A stretch of 64,000 bases of DNA from Lampris incognitus (lineage: Eukaryota; Chordata; Actinopteri; Lampriformes; Lampridae). The translations under genes were made by a program, and so were the position numbers. The number at the start of each line of letters is the position of its first letter. Position 1 is the first letter of the stretch. A model generated the notes under the pieces. The model did no database searches. It saw only the letters and a list, made by a program, of their open reading frames with translations, and was not told where the DNA came from. The DNA lies in NCBI RefSeq assembly GCF_029633865.1, contig NC_079211.1:7718415-7782414 (forward strand), given 5' to 3'. Below, one piece after another: positions 11,291-22,339 of this stretch.

Positions 11291-12697
11291 CTACTTCTAC
11301 TACTACTACTACTGCTACTACTTTCGGCTGCTCCCATTAGGGGGCGCCACAGCGGATCATCCGTTTCCATCTCTTCCTGTCTTCTGCATCTTCCTCTGTC
11401 ACACCAGCCACCAGCATGTCTTCCCTCACCACATCCACAAACCTCGTATTTGGCCTTCCTCTTCTCCTCTTCCCTGGCAGCTCCATATTCAGCACCTTCT
11501 CCCAATATACCCAGCATCTCTCCTCCACACATGTCCAAACCATCTCAAGCTTGCCTCTCTTGCTTTGTCTCCAAACTGTCCCAACTTGAGCAGTCCCTCT
11601 AATATACTCGTTCCTAATCCTGTCCTTCTTCGTCACTCCCAATGAAAATCTTAGCATCTTCAACTCTGCCACCTCCAGTGCCACCTCCTGTCTTTTCATC
11701 AGTGCCACTGTCGTCAAACCATATAACATTGCTGGTCTCACTACCATCTCATAAACCATCCCTTTAACTCTTGCTTGTACCCTTCTGTCGCAAATTACTC
11801 CTGACACTCTTCTCCAACCTGCCTGTACTCTCTTCTTCACCTCTCTTCTGCATTCCCCGTTACTTTGGACAGTTGACCCCAAGTATTTAAACTCATCCGC
11901 CTTTGTCACCTCCACTCCTTGCATCCTGGCCATTCCGCTGTCCTTCCTCTCATTCACACATAGGTATTCCGTCTTGCTTCTACTGACTTTCATTCCTCTT
12001 CTCTTCAATGCATACCTCCACCTGTCCAGGCCCTCCTCCACCTGCACCCTACTCTCGCTACAGATCACAATGTCATCCACAAACATCATAGTCCACGGAG
12101 ACTCCTGCCTGATCTCTTCCGTCAACCTGTCCATCACCAATGCAAACAAGAAAGGGCTCAGAGCCGATCGTTGATGTAATCCCACCTCCACCTTGAACCC
12201 ATCTGTCATTCCAACCACACACCTTACCACTGTCACACTTCCCTCATACATATCCTGCACCACTCCTACATACTTCTCTGCAACTCCCGACTTCCTCATA
12301 CAATACCACACCTCCTCTCGCGGCACCCTGTCATATGCTTTCTCTAAATCCACAAAGACACAATATAACTCCTTCTGGCCTTCTCTATACTTCTCCATCA
12401 ACATTCTCAAAGCAAACATCACATCTGTGGTGCTCTTTCATGGCATGAAACAATACTGCTGCTCGTGAATCGTCACCGCTCCTCTTAACCTAGCTTCTAT
12501 TACTCTTTCCCATATCTTCATGCTGTGGCTGATCAGCTTTTTACCTCTGTAGTTGCTACAGTTCTGCACATCGCCCTTATTCTTGAAAATCGGTACCAGT
12601 ATGCTTCTTCTCCACTCCTCAGGCATCCTCTCACTTTCCAAGATTGTGTTAAACAATCTGGTTAAAAACCCCACTGCCATCTCTCCTAAACATCTTT
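11291..12697 (-). mobile_element. RTE-clade LINE, 5'-truncated, with 14-bp target duplication
   Basis: The minus-strand frames 12680-12438 and 12422-11337 give an RTE (BovB/Expander-like) reverse transcriptase: PEEWRRSILVPIFKNKGDV, CVFVDLEKAYDRVPREE, VGLHQRSALSPFLFALVMD, MMFVDDIVI and the SKTEYLCVNE block. The catalytic box is FVDD, where FADD is usual, and the GLHQ block has R for G. A frame break joins the two frames near 12430. The tail is (tag)n at about 11291-11322. Identical 14-bp duplications ttaagaagcagtct lie at 11277-11290 and 12698-12711, so this is a discrete retrotransposition event. Confidence 0.9.
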
Positions 12698-12753
12698 TTA
12701 AGAAGCAGTCTGAGGTCTAAACCAACCGGTCAACAGCAAGCCAAGGGTATAAA

Positions 12754-14154
12754 TGCACGCCGATCAGCAAAAACATTAGGTCCCCTTCGTGCCGCCAAAA
12801 CAGCTCTGACCCGTCGAGGCATGAACTCCACAAGACCTCTGAAGGTGTCCTCTGGTATCCGGCACCAAGACGGTAGCAGCAGATCCTTTAAGTCCTGTAA
12901 ATTGTGAGGTGGGGCCTCCATAGATCGTACTTGTTTTTCCAGCACATCCCACAGATGCTCGATCAAATTTGAGATTGGTGGAATTTGGAGGCCAAGGCAA
13001 CACCTTGAGCTCTTTGTCGTGTTCCTCAAACCATTTCTGAACAATGTGTGCAGTGTGGCAGGACACATTATCCTGCTGCACGACGCCAGTGTTATCAGGG
13101 AATACTGATGCCGTGAAGGGGGTGTACTTGGTCTGCAACAGTGTTTAGGTAGGTGGTATGCAGAGTTGTAAAAACCAGGTCCAGAAAGTAAATGTCCAAA
13201 CCGTGTATTTGCTCCAACCATGTTACTAAACCAGCTGATTTCATTAGCTAATTTTCCCTACCTAGTTGAGGAGTGGTGTTGACTAGAATCTGCTGGTGTA
13301 GTTCACGAGTGGAGCAAATACGTGGTTTGGACTTTTACTTTCTGGACCTGGTTTTTACAACTCTGGTGGTATGTGGGAAAGTAACATCCACATGAATGCC
13401 AGGACGCAAGGTTTCCCCAGCAGGACTTTGACAACAGAATCGCACTGCCTCTACCGGAATGCCGTCTTCCCAGAGTGCATCCTGGTGCCATCTCTTCCCC
13501 AGGTAAACGATGCACACGCACCCGGCCATCCATATGCTGTAAAAGAAAATCAGACCAGGTCACCTTCTTCCATTGCTCCACGGTCCAGTTCCGATGCTCA
13601 CGTGCCCATTGTAGATGCTTTCAGCGGTGGACAGTTTTCATCATGGGCACTCTGACCAGTCTGCAGCTATGCAGCCCCATACACAGCAAGCTGCATTTCA
13701 TTGTGTATTCTGACACCTGTCTACCATAGCCAGCATTAAGTTTTTCAGCAATATGAGCTACAGTAGCTCTTCTGTGGGATTGGACCAGACAGGGTTGCCT
13801 TTATTCCCCATGCAGATCAATGGGCCTTGTGTGTCCATGACTCTATTGTACCAGTTTTCCTTCCTCAGACCACTTTTGGTAGGTAGTGGCCACTGCATAC
13901 CAGGAACATGCCACAAGGCCTGCTGTTTTGGAGATGTTCTGACCCAGTCGTCTAGCCGTCACAATTTGGCGCTTGTCAAAGTCGCTCAGATCCTTACGCT
14001 TGCCTGTTTTTCCTTCTTCCAACTCAACAACTTCAAGAACTGACTGTTCACTTGCTACCTAATATATCCCACCCCTTGGCAGGTGCCATTGTAGTGAGAT
14101 AATCAGTGTTATTCACTTACCTGTAAGTGGTTTTAATGTTTTGGCAGATCGATG
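12754..14154 (-). mobile_element. Tc1/mariner transposon with broken transposase, interrupted by a MITE
   Basis: The ends are related inverted repeats: gatcagcaaaaacattagg near 12762 and ggttttaatgttttggcagatcgatg ending at 14154. Minus-strand frames encode transposase blocks: VVQQDNVSCHTAHIVQKWFEEHDKEL (second catalytic Asp in QQDN), PWPPNSTNL, and upstream VRVHRLPGEEMAPGCTLGRR. Frameshifts near 12960 and 13140, plus the inserted MITE at 13161-13365, make it inactive. A related copy lies at 61190-62340. Confidence 0.85.
13161..13365. mobile_element. hAT-type MITE (205 bp) nested in the Tc1 element
   Basis: The inverted repeats are at least 42 bp with one mismatch, starting cagagttgtaaaaacc and ending ggtttttacaactctg. 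A perfect 8-bp duplication gtggtatg lies at 13153-13160 and 13366-13373. There is no coding capacity. Removing it restores continuity of the surrounding Tc1 sequence. Confidence 0.92.
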
Positions 14155-14429
14155 TATATAAAAATATCATTAGGTTTAAGCATAGAATAGCATTCAGCAG
14201 TTTTTGTGTCACTAGGTGTGATACCTTTGACTCTTATTTTCTTTACTCTGGGGATAATTCATTGTGAACAAGCCTAGCCTTCATAAATTCCATCCTGTAT
14301 GGGAGCCAATGCCATTTGAGGGCACTGGAGGAACATAGAATGATCAAGGTGATCTTGCAGATTGCGTCCTTTTTTAAAGGCCCACTTTTTAGTCGACTAA
14401 TACTCCAATTAAACATCGTCAGGTCAATT

Positions 14430-14965
14430 TTTTTTTTGTTGTTGTTCAGCCCAATATCACAAATTTCAAATTTGCCTCAGTCGGCTTTACAGCAACACAG
14501 CATCCTGTCCTTAGACCGTTGCATTGGATAAGGAACAACTCCCTAAAAACCCTTTTTCGGGGAAAAAAAATTAGGAAAAAAACCCGAGGGAGCGCAACAG
14601 AGGAGGGATCTCTCTCCCAAGATGGACAACATGAAATGGATGTTGTATATACAGAATAAAACAATTTGCACAATACAGCACTGAAACAGGATAACAGGAT
14701 TAGATGAAGAATATGATGAGGAGGATGCCAAGCAGTGTCCAGATGCCACTGGAACAGCCCAGGCCCTTCAGCCATGCGACCACCATCACCATTGAGACCT
14801 GACAGGAGGACAGACTACACATGCGCACAGGGGATACTCACATCACACCATTCACATACGCGGGAGAAGAGACAAGAAAAGACATTAGTCACACCGGAGG
14901 GAGAGAAGGACATTACATTGAAACATGATAGAGTTATATTGATTTATAAGATATATAAAAAGAAT
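14430..14965 (+). repeat. Dispersed repeat family Y
   Basis: The landmarks are cccaatatcacaaattt, tttgcctcag, ggctttacagcaacacag, catcctgtccttagacc, ggataaggaacaactccctaaaa and ctctctcccaagatgg. The same series appears at 57770-58310, in part at 20935-21060 and 22705-22780, and reversed at 44450-44725. The last copy ends in caaataaaattgatttcgatttgat (plus strand, 44696-44720), which suggests a retroposon 3' end. Confidence 0.75.
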
Positions 14966-14967
14966 GT

Positions 14968-15340
14968 GGCGGCACGGTGGTGCAGTGGTTAGCACGGTTG
15001 CCTCACAGCAAGAAGGTCCTTAGTTCGAGCCCCGGGGTAGTCCAACCTTGGGGGTCATCCCGGGTCATCTTCTGTGTGGAGTTTGCATGTTCTCTCGTGT
15101 CTGCAGTGGGTTTCCTCCTGTTGTTCCGGTTTCGTCCCACAGTCCAAAGACATGTAAGTCAGGTGAGTCGGCCGTACTAAATTGTCCGTAGGTGTGAATG
15201 TGTGTGTGTGTGGGTCCAGTGATGGTCTGGCGGCCTATCCAGGGTGTCTCCCTACCTGCCGCCCAATGACTGCTGGGATAGGCTCCAGTATCCTGCGACC
15301 CTGAGAGCAGGATAGGTGGTTTGGATGATGGATGGATGTT
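14968..15340 (+). mobile_element. tRNA-derived SINE, family A
   Basis: The copy is full length. The tRNA-like head ggcggcacggtggtgcagtgg has A box tggttagc and B box agttcgagcccc. The body contains gtggagtttgcatgttctc and cccacagtccaaagacatg. The tail is gatggatggatg. Confidence 0.9.
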
Positions 15341-15360
15341 TTTAAGAGTATATTTGGTTT

Positions 15361-15745
15361 CGGGTGGCATGGTGGTGCAGTGGTTAGCGCGTTCACTTCA
15401 CAGCAAGAACGTCCTTGGTTCGAACCCAAAGGTTGTCCAGCACTGGTGGGTCGTCCCGGGTCGTCCTCTGTGTGGAGTTTGCATGTTCTCCCCGTGTCTG
15501 CGTGGGTTTCCTCCGGGTGCTCCGGTTTCCTCCCACAGTCCAAAGACATGCAGGTCAGGTGAATCGGCCGTGCTAAGTTGTCCCTTGGTGTGAATGTGTA
15601 TGAATGTGTCACCCGTGTGATGGACCGGCAGCCTGTTCAGGGTGTCTCCCCACCTGCCACCCAGTGACTGCTAGGATAGGCTTCAGCGTCCTGCAACCCC
15701 GATTGGGATAAGCGGCTTGGATACTGGATGGGTGGATGGATATTT
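15361..15745 (+). mobile_element. tRNA-derived SINE, family A, second tandem copy
   Basis: It lies about 20 bases after the previous copy in the same orientation. Head ggtggcatggtggtgcagtgg, B box ggttcgaaccc, tail ggatgggtggatggatat. Confidence 0.9.
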
Positions 15746-16282
15746 GGTTTCATCAAAAGCTAAGGTTTGCTGCTACCAGCCACCATATAAGGCTGGAAAA
15801 CTCTGATGCCATAGGAGAGCCCATGCTGACCCCCATCTACGATAATAATGTTCAAAAAGGAAATAAGTGTGAAAAAGAACAAAATCTGCCAAACTTGGTA
15901 TATGTTAATTATAATAGTTTGTTTGTTTGATGAAGAAAGTGGTCTGTTGCTTTTAGACCTCTATGGGAATGTTTGTACAGAGATTCTACATAAAAAGTGG
16001 CAAAAGTAGATTTTCCTTGATTGCTGAAGAACGGATGTTTTAATTTTATCAACAGTCTTTGACATGGGCAGGGGGGGGGGTTCTCAATAAGGAGCCTGTG
16101 TTGTGTTTTATCGCAGAACTGTCCCAGGGCCTGCTAGGGGCCACATAACAACAGAAAACCCCCAACAGAAATCAGTGCTCCTGTTGTGAAATCGGTGGTC
16201 ATAGAATTTATATGTACTCTCTGGGCACAGTAATTTGGGAGCCAGATTTCAAATTGAGGCTACTGATTTCTGTGTCATCTGT

Positions 16283-16332
<50 letters not shown>

Positions 16333-17000
16333 TGTTTTGCATGCAACCCCAGCAGGACTCATACATTCAATTAAAACTAAAAACTGTTAGGTGCAAATCA
16401 CTCCACCAGTTGGCGTCGACTACACTAATTCCTACTGTAAATTCTGCTGATTCTTGGTGAGGTGAGATTCTGGCCTGGTTGATGTGGCCAGAGGAGGTCA
16501 TGCTGAGTTTGAGATTATTCTCTATGTCTCAGATTGTTAAGAGGAGTTCCTACTTTCCATACGGCGCTGCCCCTATGAAGGATTTGTGTCGTAAAACAGT
16601 TAAGGCAGTTTATAGGAAACTTCAGGGAAAGGTGTTTGAAAAGCATTCCTCTGTGAATTTTACATGTCAATTGGTTGCAACTTGAGAGGAATAACTGAGA
16701 CCTGAACCGAACTGGTACCAGAACTGGTCATGTGACGGTGTTTTGAACCAAACCCACTTTTACAATACATGACTACTCCCACAAGTAGAATAATATCACT
16801 GCTAGGAAATTCTAAAATTATTCAACTGCAAGTAAAACAATTTCAAGAACAGCAAATGTTTTGCAATTATTTAATTTTTCACCAATTACCACTGTGACAA
16901 TAAAAGGTATTTCTGCAATTTAAAAAAAATCACAGTATAGAAAATATTTCATTACTTCATATTCTTTAAGAACTACAAACTGTTTGCATACATTTCATTT
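15746..17000. other. Intergenic sequence downstream of il21; no il2 recognised
   Basis: It contains a (GT)n microsatellite at about 16287-16327. A plus-strand open frame at 16479-16685 (68 codons, YFPYGAAPMKDLCRKTV...) looks protein-like but is not recognised. In other vertebrates il2 would be expected on the minus strand beyond il21; no exon resembling it was seen here. Confidence 0.4.
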
Positions 17001-17022
17001 AAATAAATTAACTTAGTCATTC

Positions 17023-17053
<31 letters not shown>

Positions 17054-17182
17054 GAAAATAATAAAACTGCTAAGTTGATTCCACTCCACTAGGTGGCAGC
17101 AAAGTAGCTTTCCTGAAAATACATTCTACGCTTTAGCTGGCTAACAACAGCAAAAAATAAATATTAAATACGGTTAAATATG
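16996..17182 (-). promoter_or_regulatory. il21: AU-rich elements in the il21 3' UTR
   Basis: On the minus strand, downstream of the il21 stop, three attta pentamers cluster at 17153-17182. A further ttatttaaa nonamer-like motif lies at 16998-17009. Such clusters destabilise cytokine mRNAs. The assignment assumes that the 3' UTR extends at least 250 bases past the stop. Confidence 0.5.
17086..17100 (+). promoter_or_regulatory. CTCF-like motif just downstream of il21
   Basis: The sequence ccactaggtggcagc agrees with the well-known CTCF core consensus (CCACNAGGTGGCAG) at every fixed position. It lies about 150 bases beyond the il21 stop codon. Occupancy is not shown by sequence. Confidence 0.55.
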
Positions 17183-17251
17183 TATCTGACTTTCTTTAAG
17201 AGTAGTGTCTCTCTACATTCAATGTCTCTTGATGAATGGGTAGCCATCTTC

Positions 17252-20200
17252 TCAGGAGACCAGTCTAGAAAGGGCCTAAAGAGGGGAAATTATATTTATG
17301 ATCAATGTTCATTTCATATACAAAACTCAAATTTTAGTCCTCCATACAAAAAAGTGTTATAACTGTTTAATGTCTCTTGCTGTTCCATTTAAATAAGTAT
17401 GTTATTCAGTATACAGATAAAAATTAACATTGTAAAACTGTTACTTAAATGGTAAATGGACTGCATTTCTATCGCACTTTTCTAGTTTACTTAGCCTTTC
17501 AAAAAAAACTTCCGTTAAAACAAACACTGCTAATGTCACAATATAACAAAATATTTATGTTGCATTTAACACATTTTTCTTGAAATTTACTAAGGACTCT
17601 GAAAGAAATCACCGTACCTTGTGAATAAGAGACTGCAGTTGATTGACAAATTCCTTGGGCTCCCTCTTGGGGTACAAGTCACAGCTCTGACAGTTTGTGG
17701 TCTTAAAAAAAAGAAGAAAAAAAAAAGAATAATAATTATGGCTGTCTTTGGCTGCAAAACAGTCAGTACAGTAATAGTTCATTTAATTTTAAGGAAATAA
17801 AGTAAACAAACAAGGAGATAATAAAGGGGGGGGGTGAAAAGGTTTGTAGAATGGACACTCACTGTGGTATCTGCAGAAGCACAAAACCCCACACCCTTCA
17901 CCTGCAATACATGAAGGTCAACCAGTATTAGCATTAGCCTACCCCTAATTTCACTCTGTACTAGAATTAATAGGTTAAGTTAATAAAAGAATACATCTTA
18001 TATTGACTTGTTCTCGAGAGCGTCATCACGCCCTGATACTTACAGTTTGTGGATCCCTGAGGCTCTTCTTGAGCTTGAGCTGGACAGGGATTGTGGTGTT
18101 GAGCTTCATCAGGTTTGAATGAAAACATTGCAAGGCTGAGGTCGAGCAGCAGTCCTGGTTTAAGGTGAAAAAAATGGTTGTGATTCAAATATCGCCATTA
18201 ATTATAGTTATAGTCCGTACAGTGAAACGTATTGACAATTTGTCAATACGTTTTGATTGGTTGAAGGAGCAGAGATGGAAAACTCAACCCACCCCAATGG
18301 AATTAGACGTTTAATGTGGCTGGCCTCGATGGGAATTAGACCCCCTATCCCTGGCATCGTTGGTGCCTTGCTCAACCCACTGAACTGTACAAGTCCAGGT
18401 GGGGGTTTTTTCTTTTCTTTCTTGTCATCTTTTCTATTTCATCACCATAACGCACTCACAGGAAACCACCCTGACAGTCTGCATTTCATCGCGGAAGGAC
18501 AAATACCTGGGAATATCCCCCACTACTAACTACCAAGACAAACTACTGATCAGAACTGAGCTAGAATTGAAAAACTTGTTGTATATTCTCTGACCACAAG
18601 TGGTCGCTGTTTACCCGTTGGTTGTCTTAACGGTTTGTTGTCTTGCATTTCCTGTTGAATCTAAAGATGCATAACTGATGCGCTACAGTACATCATCAAC
18701 ATCTGTAGGTGACGAAGGGACAGCTAGGATAGATGTTAGACATTTGGACAAAACCGTAGTACGTAATCCATTCCATGATGGAGAAGATTGGTTAAAAACG
18801 ACTACATCAGGGTGTGTAGCTTGTCGGAAGTGTACAAAGAAACTGGTGTAGTTTGGTATTAACAGCAACCTTCTAGTTCTGGTGTGCAGTACATCCCTGA
18901 TAAAGCGCAAAGGTGGAATGAAGTTATCGTTAGTTGCTTTTAGTCAAGTACCATAACCCATGTATTTATGAGCTATCATTAATTTAGGAGTAGGAGTCGA
19001 TTTTCTCCATTGTGCAGTTCTTCAATTTTTAAGATGAGAAAATCTTTCTGTCTATTGGAAAAACTCCTCCCATCTATTGCCATCAAAACATTTCCAAGAA
19101 AACTGCAGAGCCTGGTTTCATATCATGCCGGTATCGTCACAGTATAGATTTCCAACTCAGCGCATACAGATGCCCTGTAGCTGAACTGAAACTCATCATG
19201 GGAAAAAAAAGCAAAGGTTTCCACTATTTTATAGATTAGTTTCTTTTCCCAGCACTGCCTCAGATGTGTATCTCACTCGTTGCTCTCCATCTGCCCTTAT
19301 CGTTGCTGCGCTCTTTGCCAAAGATTTGATGAGGTGACGCTTTGTTTCCTGGTGAAAATACTGTTTCTGTTGACTCAAACCACAGCGTCTGACCACGGGG
19401 GGGTGAAGACGCTGTCAGACTCTGGTCTGGACCCCTCACGGGTTCCTGCTACACTGCAGGTGTTGGTACATTTCACTTCTGTTTATAGCCACACATCATG
19501 CAGCCGCAACATGCTACAGTGCACTTTTAAGTTATGCTGCCTTGACGTGTGGTGAAATATTTGTATATTTGTCGAGCAAACACCTCTGCAGTTTGTCACT
19601 TTTTGACTACCCCATTTTATCAGAGGTTTCTGCAGCATTAACATGAGCTGTAGACACAGTAAGGTTCAGTGGTAAACCTGTAGAAGACAGTCTGTTAGTG
19701 ATATGTTATACTATATATTCCCTCGTTTGTTGATCTGAGAGGCATGCCTTACAGCGAGGTGACTTATCTGGTTTATCTTTGGTGAATTGATGATGAACGA
19801 CTTCCAATATGGCTAAAAAAGGTGGAATATATGGAAAAGTTGCAAGTTAAGACGTGCTTGTCTAAGTGTAAATCTGTTGGTTAAAGAGACGGCATTGCCA
19901 CTGAAATGTTCCTGTTTTGTGGCCGTCTGTCTGTTTTAAGTGCTGCACTGAGAAACGGTACGAAAAGGTTGTAATGTTAAATCAGTCCGGTATCAATCAG
20001 TCTAGTTTCTGTCTATATATATATTCTTGAGTGCAAGGATGATAGGGAGCTAGCTGTTTTTACCAACGCAGGATCTTTTTTTTTTTTCCCTCCGTTTAAA
20101 TTGAGCTGGAATGAGATTTAAGCTACATCTGCTTTTCCGACAAGGTGAAGTCAAATGTTTGTGTAAAATGCTGCGGTGATCCTCTGAAATCCGTGACAGT

Positions 20201-22020
20201 GGGTGAGGAAGTTGTGTAGCTTTCGTTTTTTTGCAGAGGCTGCCTTGGTGTGCACTTACTCATCACAAATGACTCGCGAGGGCACAGGCGACTCTGAAAG
20301 TACTTTTAAAAGCAGCTCTCTCGAGTTGACTCAGGCGAGAACACGATCCTGACGAGAAAAAGAAACTGGATTTACAAGCAGGGGCACTAATTTAAACTGA
20401 AGAGATTCCGGCCTGCGAAGGCGTCGGACTCTTGAGTGCATGCTACGTGAGATGGTTTGGGTGTGCGCGGCTGTCCTGACTCGGCTCTGCCGAGGGTTTC
20501 CAGCTCCATCTGGGTCCACCGCTGCCACAGATGTGTCGGGTCGCTGTGTGTCAAAGTGTCCGCTGAAGGACACGTGTTGTGGTTCCTCGTTGGCTAAAGT
20601 TGCTTGTGCGTCAGTCTCCAATGCAGTTAAGCTAACGTGTGGTTTTGAGACAAGATCACACAACCAACTCATTTATCATCCACTACCATCTAACTGATAA
20701 GCATCAAATTGGCTTTTTTGACTTTTGTTTCACAGTTTTCTAATATTGCGATCATAAAATGTGACGTACTTTAATGTACTATGCTCATTACATTACATGT
20801 GTTTAAATTTACTACACAGCAGTATAATTTGTCCTGTATGTCGGTGCTAAGCTGCACTTGAACCCATGTACAAGCTCAGAACAAACCCCGAGGTCGACGT
20901 CTCCGCACGTTTTTCCATCTAACTGAGTGTTAAGTCGAGTCAGTTTTATTTGTGTAGCCCATTATCGCAAATAACAAATTTGGCCTCAGCGGGCTTTACA
21001 GCAACACAACATCCTGTCCTTAGACTCTCGCATCGGGTAAGGGACAAGTCCCTAAAAATATTGTGTGACCTGCATCAATAAGTAATTGGCACAAATAATA
21101 AGGTACAGTAATGTTTACAGTTTGATATAATTGCTGATATAATGTGCTACGTGAAATTGTAACTTGTATAACGGGACGCTTATTCCCCCAGCGGATGATT
21201 TTTTACACCCTATTTGATCTCCTCCTACATCAGGCTGCCGCGGGCACGCAACTCTTCGCAACTGCCAGAGGTGGGAGAGTGACCACAATGAGTCAATCAA
21301 CCACAAATTGAAAAGTAAATAAAACCCCAAGGGGTGCCCATGCTGTCCGACGTGATGCTGAATACCAGATAGTGTGCGCTTACCTCGATGTCTTGTAGTG
21401 GAGAATTCAGCATCGACCCACCGTGCTGTAAGACAAGACCCAACAAAAAAGTATTAAAACCACATGAGACCAAATGTCATTCTGTGAGAATAATTTTGGG
21501 TAAGCATAACGGTGCAAAAATGACAGCACAGCATACTAAGTTGGAAATAATACAAAATGTTGTGTACACAATGATGCCTCGTACCCCCAAATTCCTGTTT
21601 AGATATTTCAGTAAAACCTTTCCATAGATAATGTTCTTAGATTTGTCTACTTTTTAACATTACGACCTTGATTGTGTGTATTTATGTTGAGCGTCCACCA
21701 AGAATAATTACTGGTATATGCAAACTTAGTCGTCAGTGGACTTGAAGTTGAACAATACAAATGAAAAGGCACCCTATACAGCATGTATTAACTGACTGTT
21801 TGCCACACAACAGCCACGATTGTCGACACAAACTGACAAAATGTGGAAAAAAAAGTCTTGTTAACTGTAAAATTTAGTTCCACAGACCCACCTTCAAACC
21901 GTCTTTTAACTTCTTCAAGTCCTTCAAGACCTCCCTCAGTTTCTTAATAGTCTTGTCGGAGGCTGATCCCTCCATGGGGTAAAAGGTGAGTGCGAGAAGA
22001 CACAGGACAAACAGCTTCAT
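17252..22020 (-). CDS. il21: Interleukin-21 (six coding exons, 142 residues)
   Basis: A secreted four-helix cytokine of the common gamma-chain family, made by T cells and acting through IL-21R. Coding exons on the minus strand are 21892-22020, 21384-21425, 18044-18154, 17863-17901, 17618-17701 and 17252-17275. All junctions are GT-AG and phase 0. Residues 1-21 (MKLFVLCLLALTF...) form a signal peptide. Helix A (DKTIKKLREVLKDLKKLKDG) follows, then exon 2 MLNSPLQDIE. Exon 3 begins DCCSTSALQCF, matching the mammalian NCEWSAFSCF region. Exon 5, TNCQSCDLYPKREPKEF, matches the hallmark TCPSCDSYEKKPPKEF. The last exon adds only ALSRLVS. Mature cysteines are at 59, 60, 67, 101, 111 and 114. Intron 2 is about 3.2 kb. 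Reading on past exon 5 would instead give a stop after two codons. The neighbours cetn4, bbs12 and fgf2 support orthology. Confidence 0.93.
20935..21060 (+). repeat. Fragment of dispersed repeat family Y in il21 intron 2
   Basis: The blocks cagttttatttgtgtagccc, ggctttacagcaacacaac and gggtaagggacaagtccctaaaa match the copies at 14430 and 57770. Confidence 0.65.
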
Positions 22021-22109
22021 GACTACGATGTCTGGGCAGGAGTCGTCAGATGAACCCAAAAGAGCGCTTTTCAGTGTTTTGCTGGAAGTGCATACAGGTT
22101 GCTCGCTTA

Positions 22110-22206
22110 CCTTTTTATAGATATCCCTGAGGACACAGGAAAACCACTTGAACATAGTTGGAAAGCTGCAGAAACTTGATGCGTGAGTAATGAAATTTTC
22201 TTTTCC
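22110..22206 (-). promoter_or_regulatory. il21: il21 core promoter: TATA box and NFAT/AP-1-like motifs
   Basis: On the minus strand a tctataaaaagg TATA box lies at about 22112-22123, some 95 bases upstream of the start codon. A transcription start near 22085 would leave a leader of about 65 bases. Further upstream, ggaaaa NFAT-like cores (about 22201-22206 on the minus strand, 22137-22142 on the plus strand) and a tgagtaa AP-1-like site at about 22185 fit a T-cell-activation promoter. These are motif matches only. Confidence 0.5.
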
Positions 22207-22339
22207 ACTGGCAGTCACCACGACGTGAGCCGAGAGTGGCGTCAAGCAGCGCGTGCGTGGGGCCCCTATAGATACAAGTGTATGTGAAGGAGAAACTTGC
22301 GCTCGGTGCACCAGGCAGGAAACTACAAGGACATGACAC

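Noticed and set aside
14968-15060. tRNA gene suggested by A and B boxes
   Set aside because: The tRNA-like part continues into a conserved SINE body and ggatgg tail and recurs many times, so it is a SINE head; the same holds for families B, C and D.
17612-17620. il21 ending two codons after exon 5 (HKVR stop)
   Set aside because: A good donor gtacgg and a downstream exon encoding ALSRLVS, which matches the expected C-terminal helix, favour splicing.
20440-20697. Cys-rich 85-codon frame inside il21 intron 2
   Set aside because: It lies on the strand opposite to il21 and shows no signal peptide, splice partner or recognised domain.
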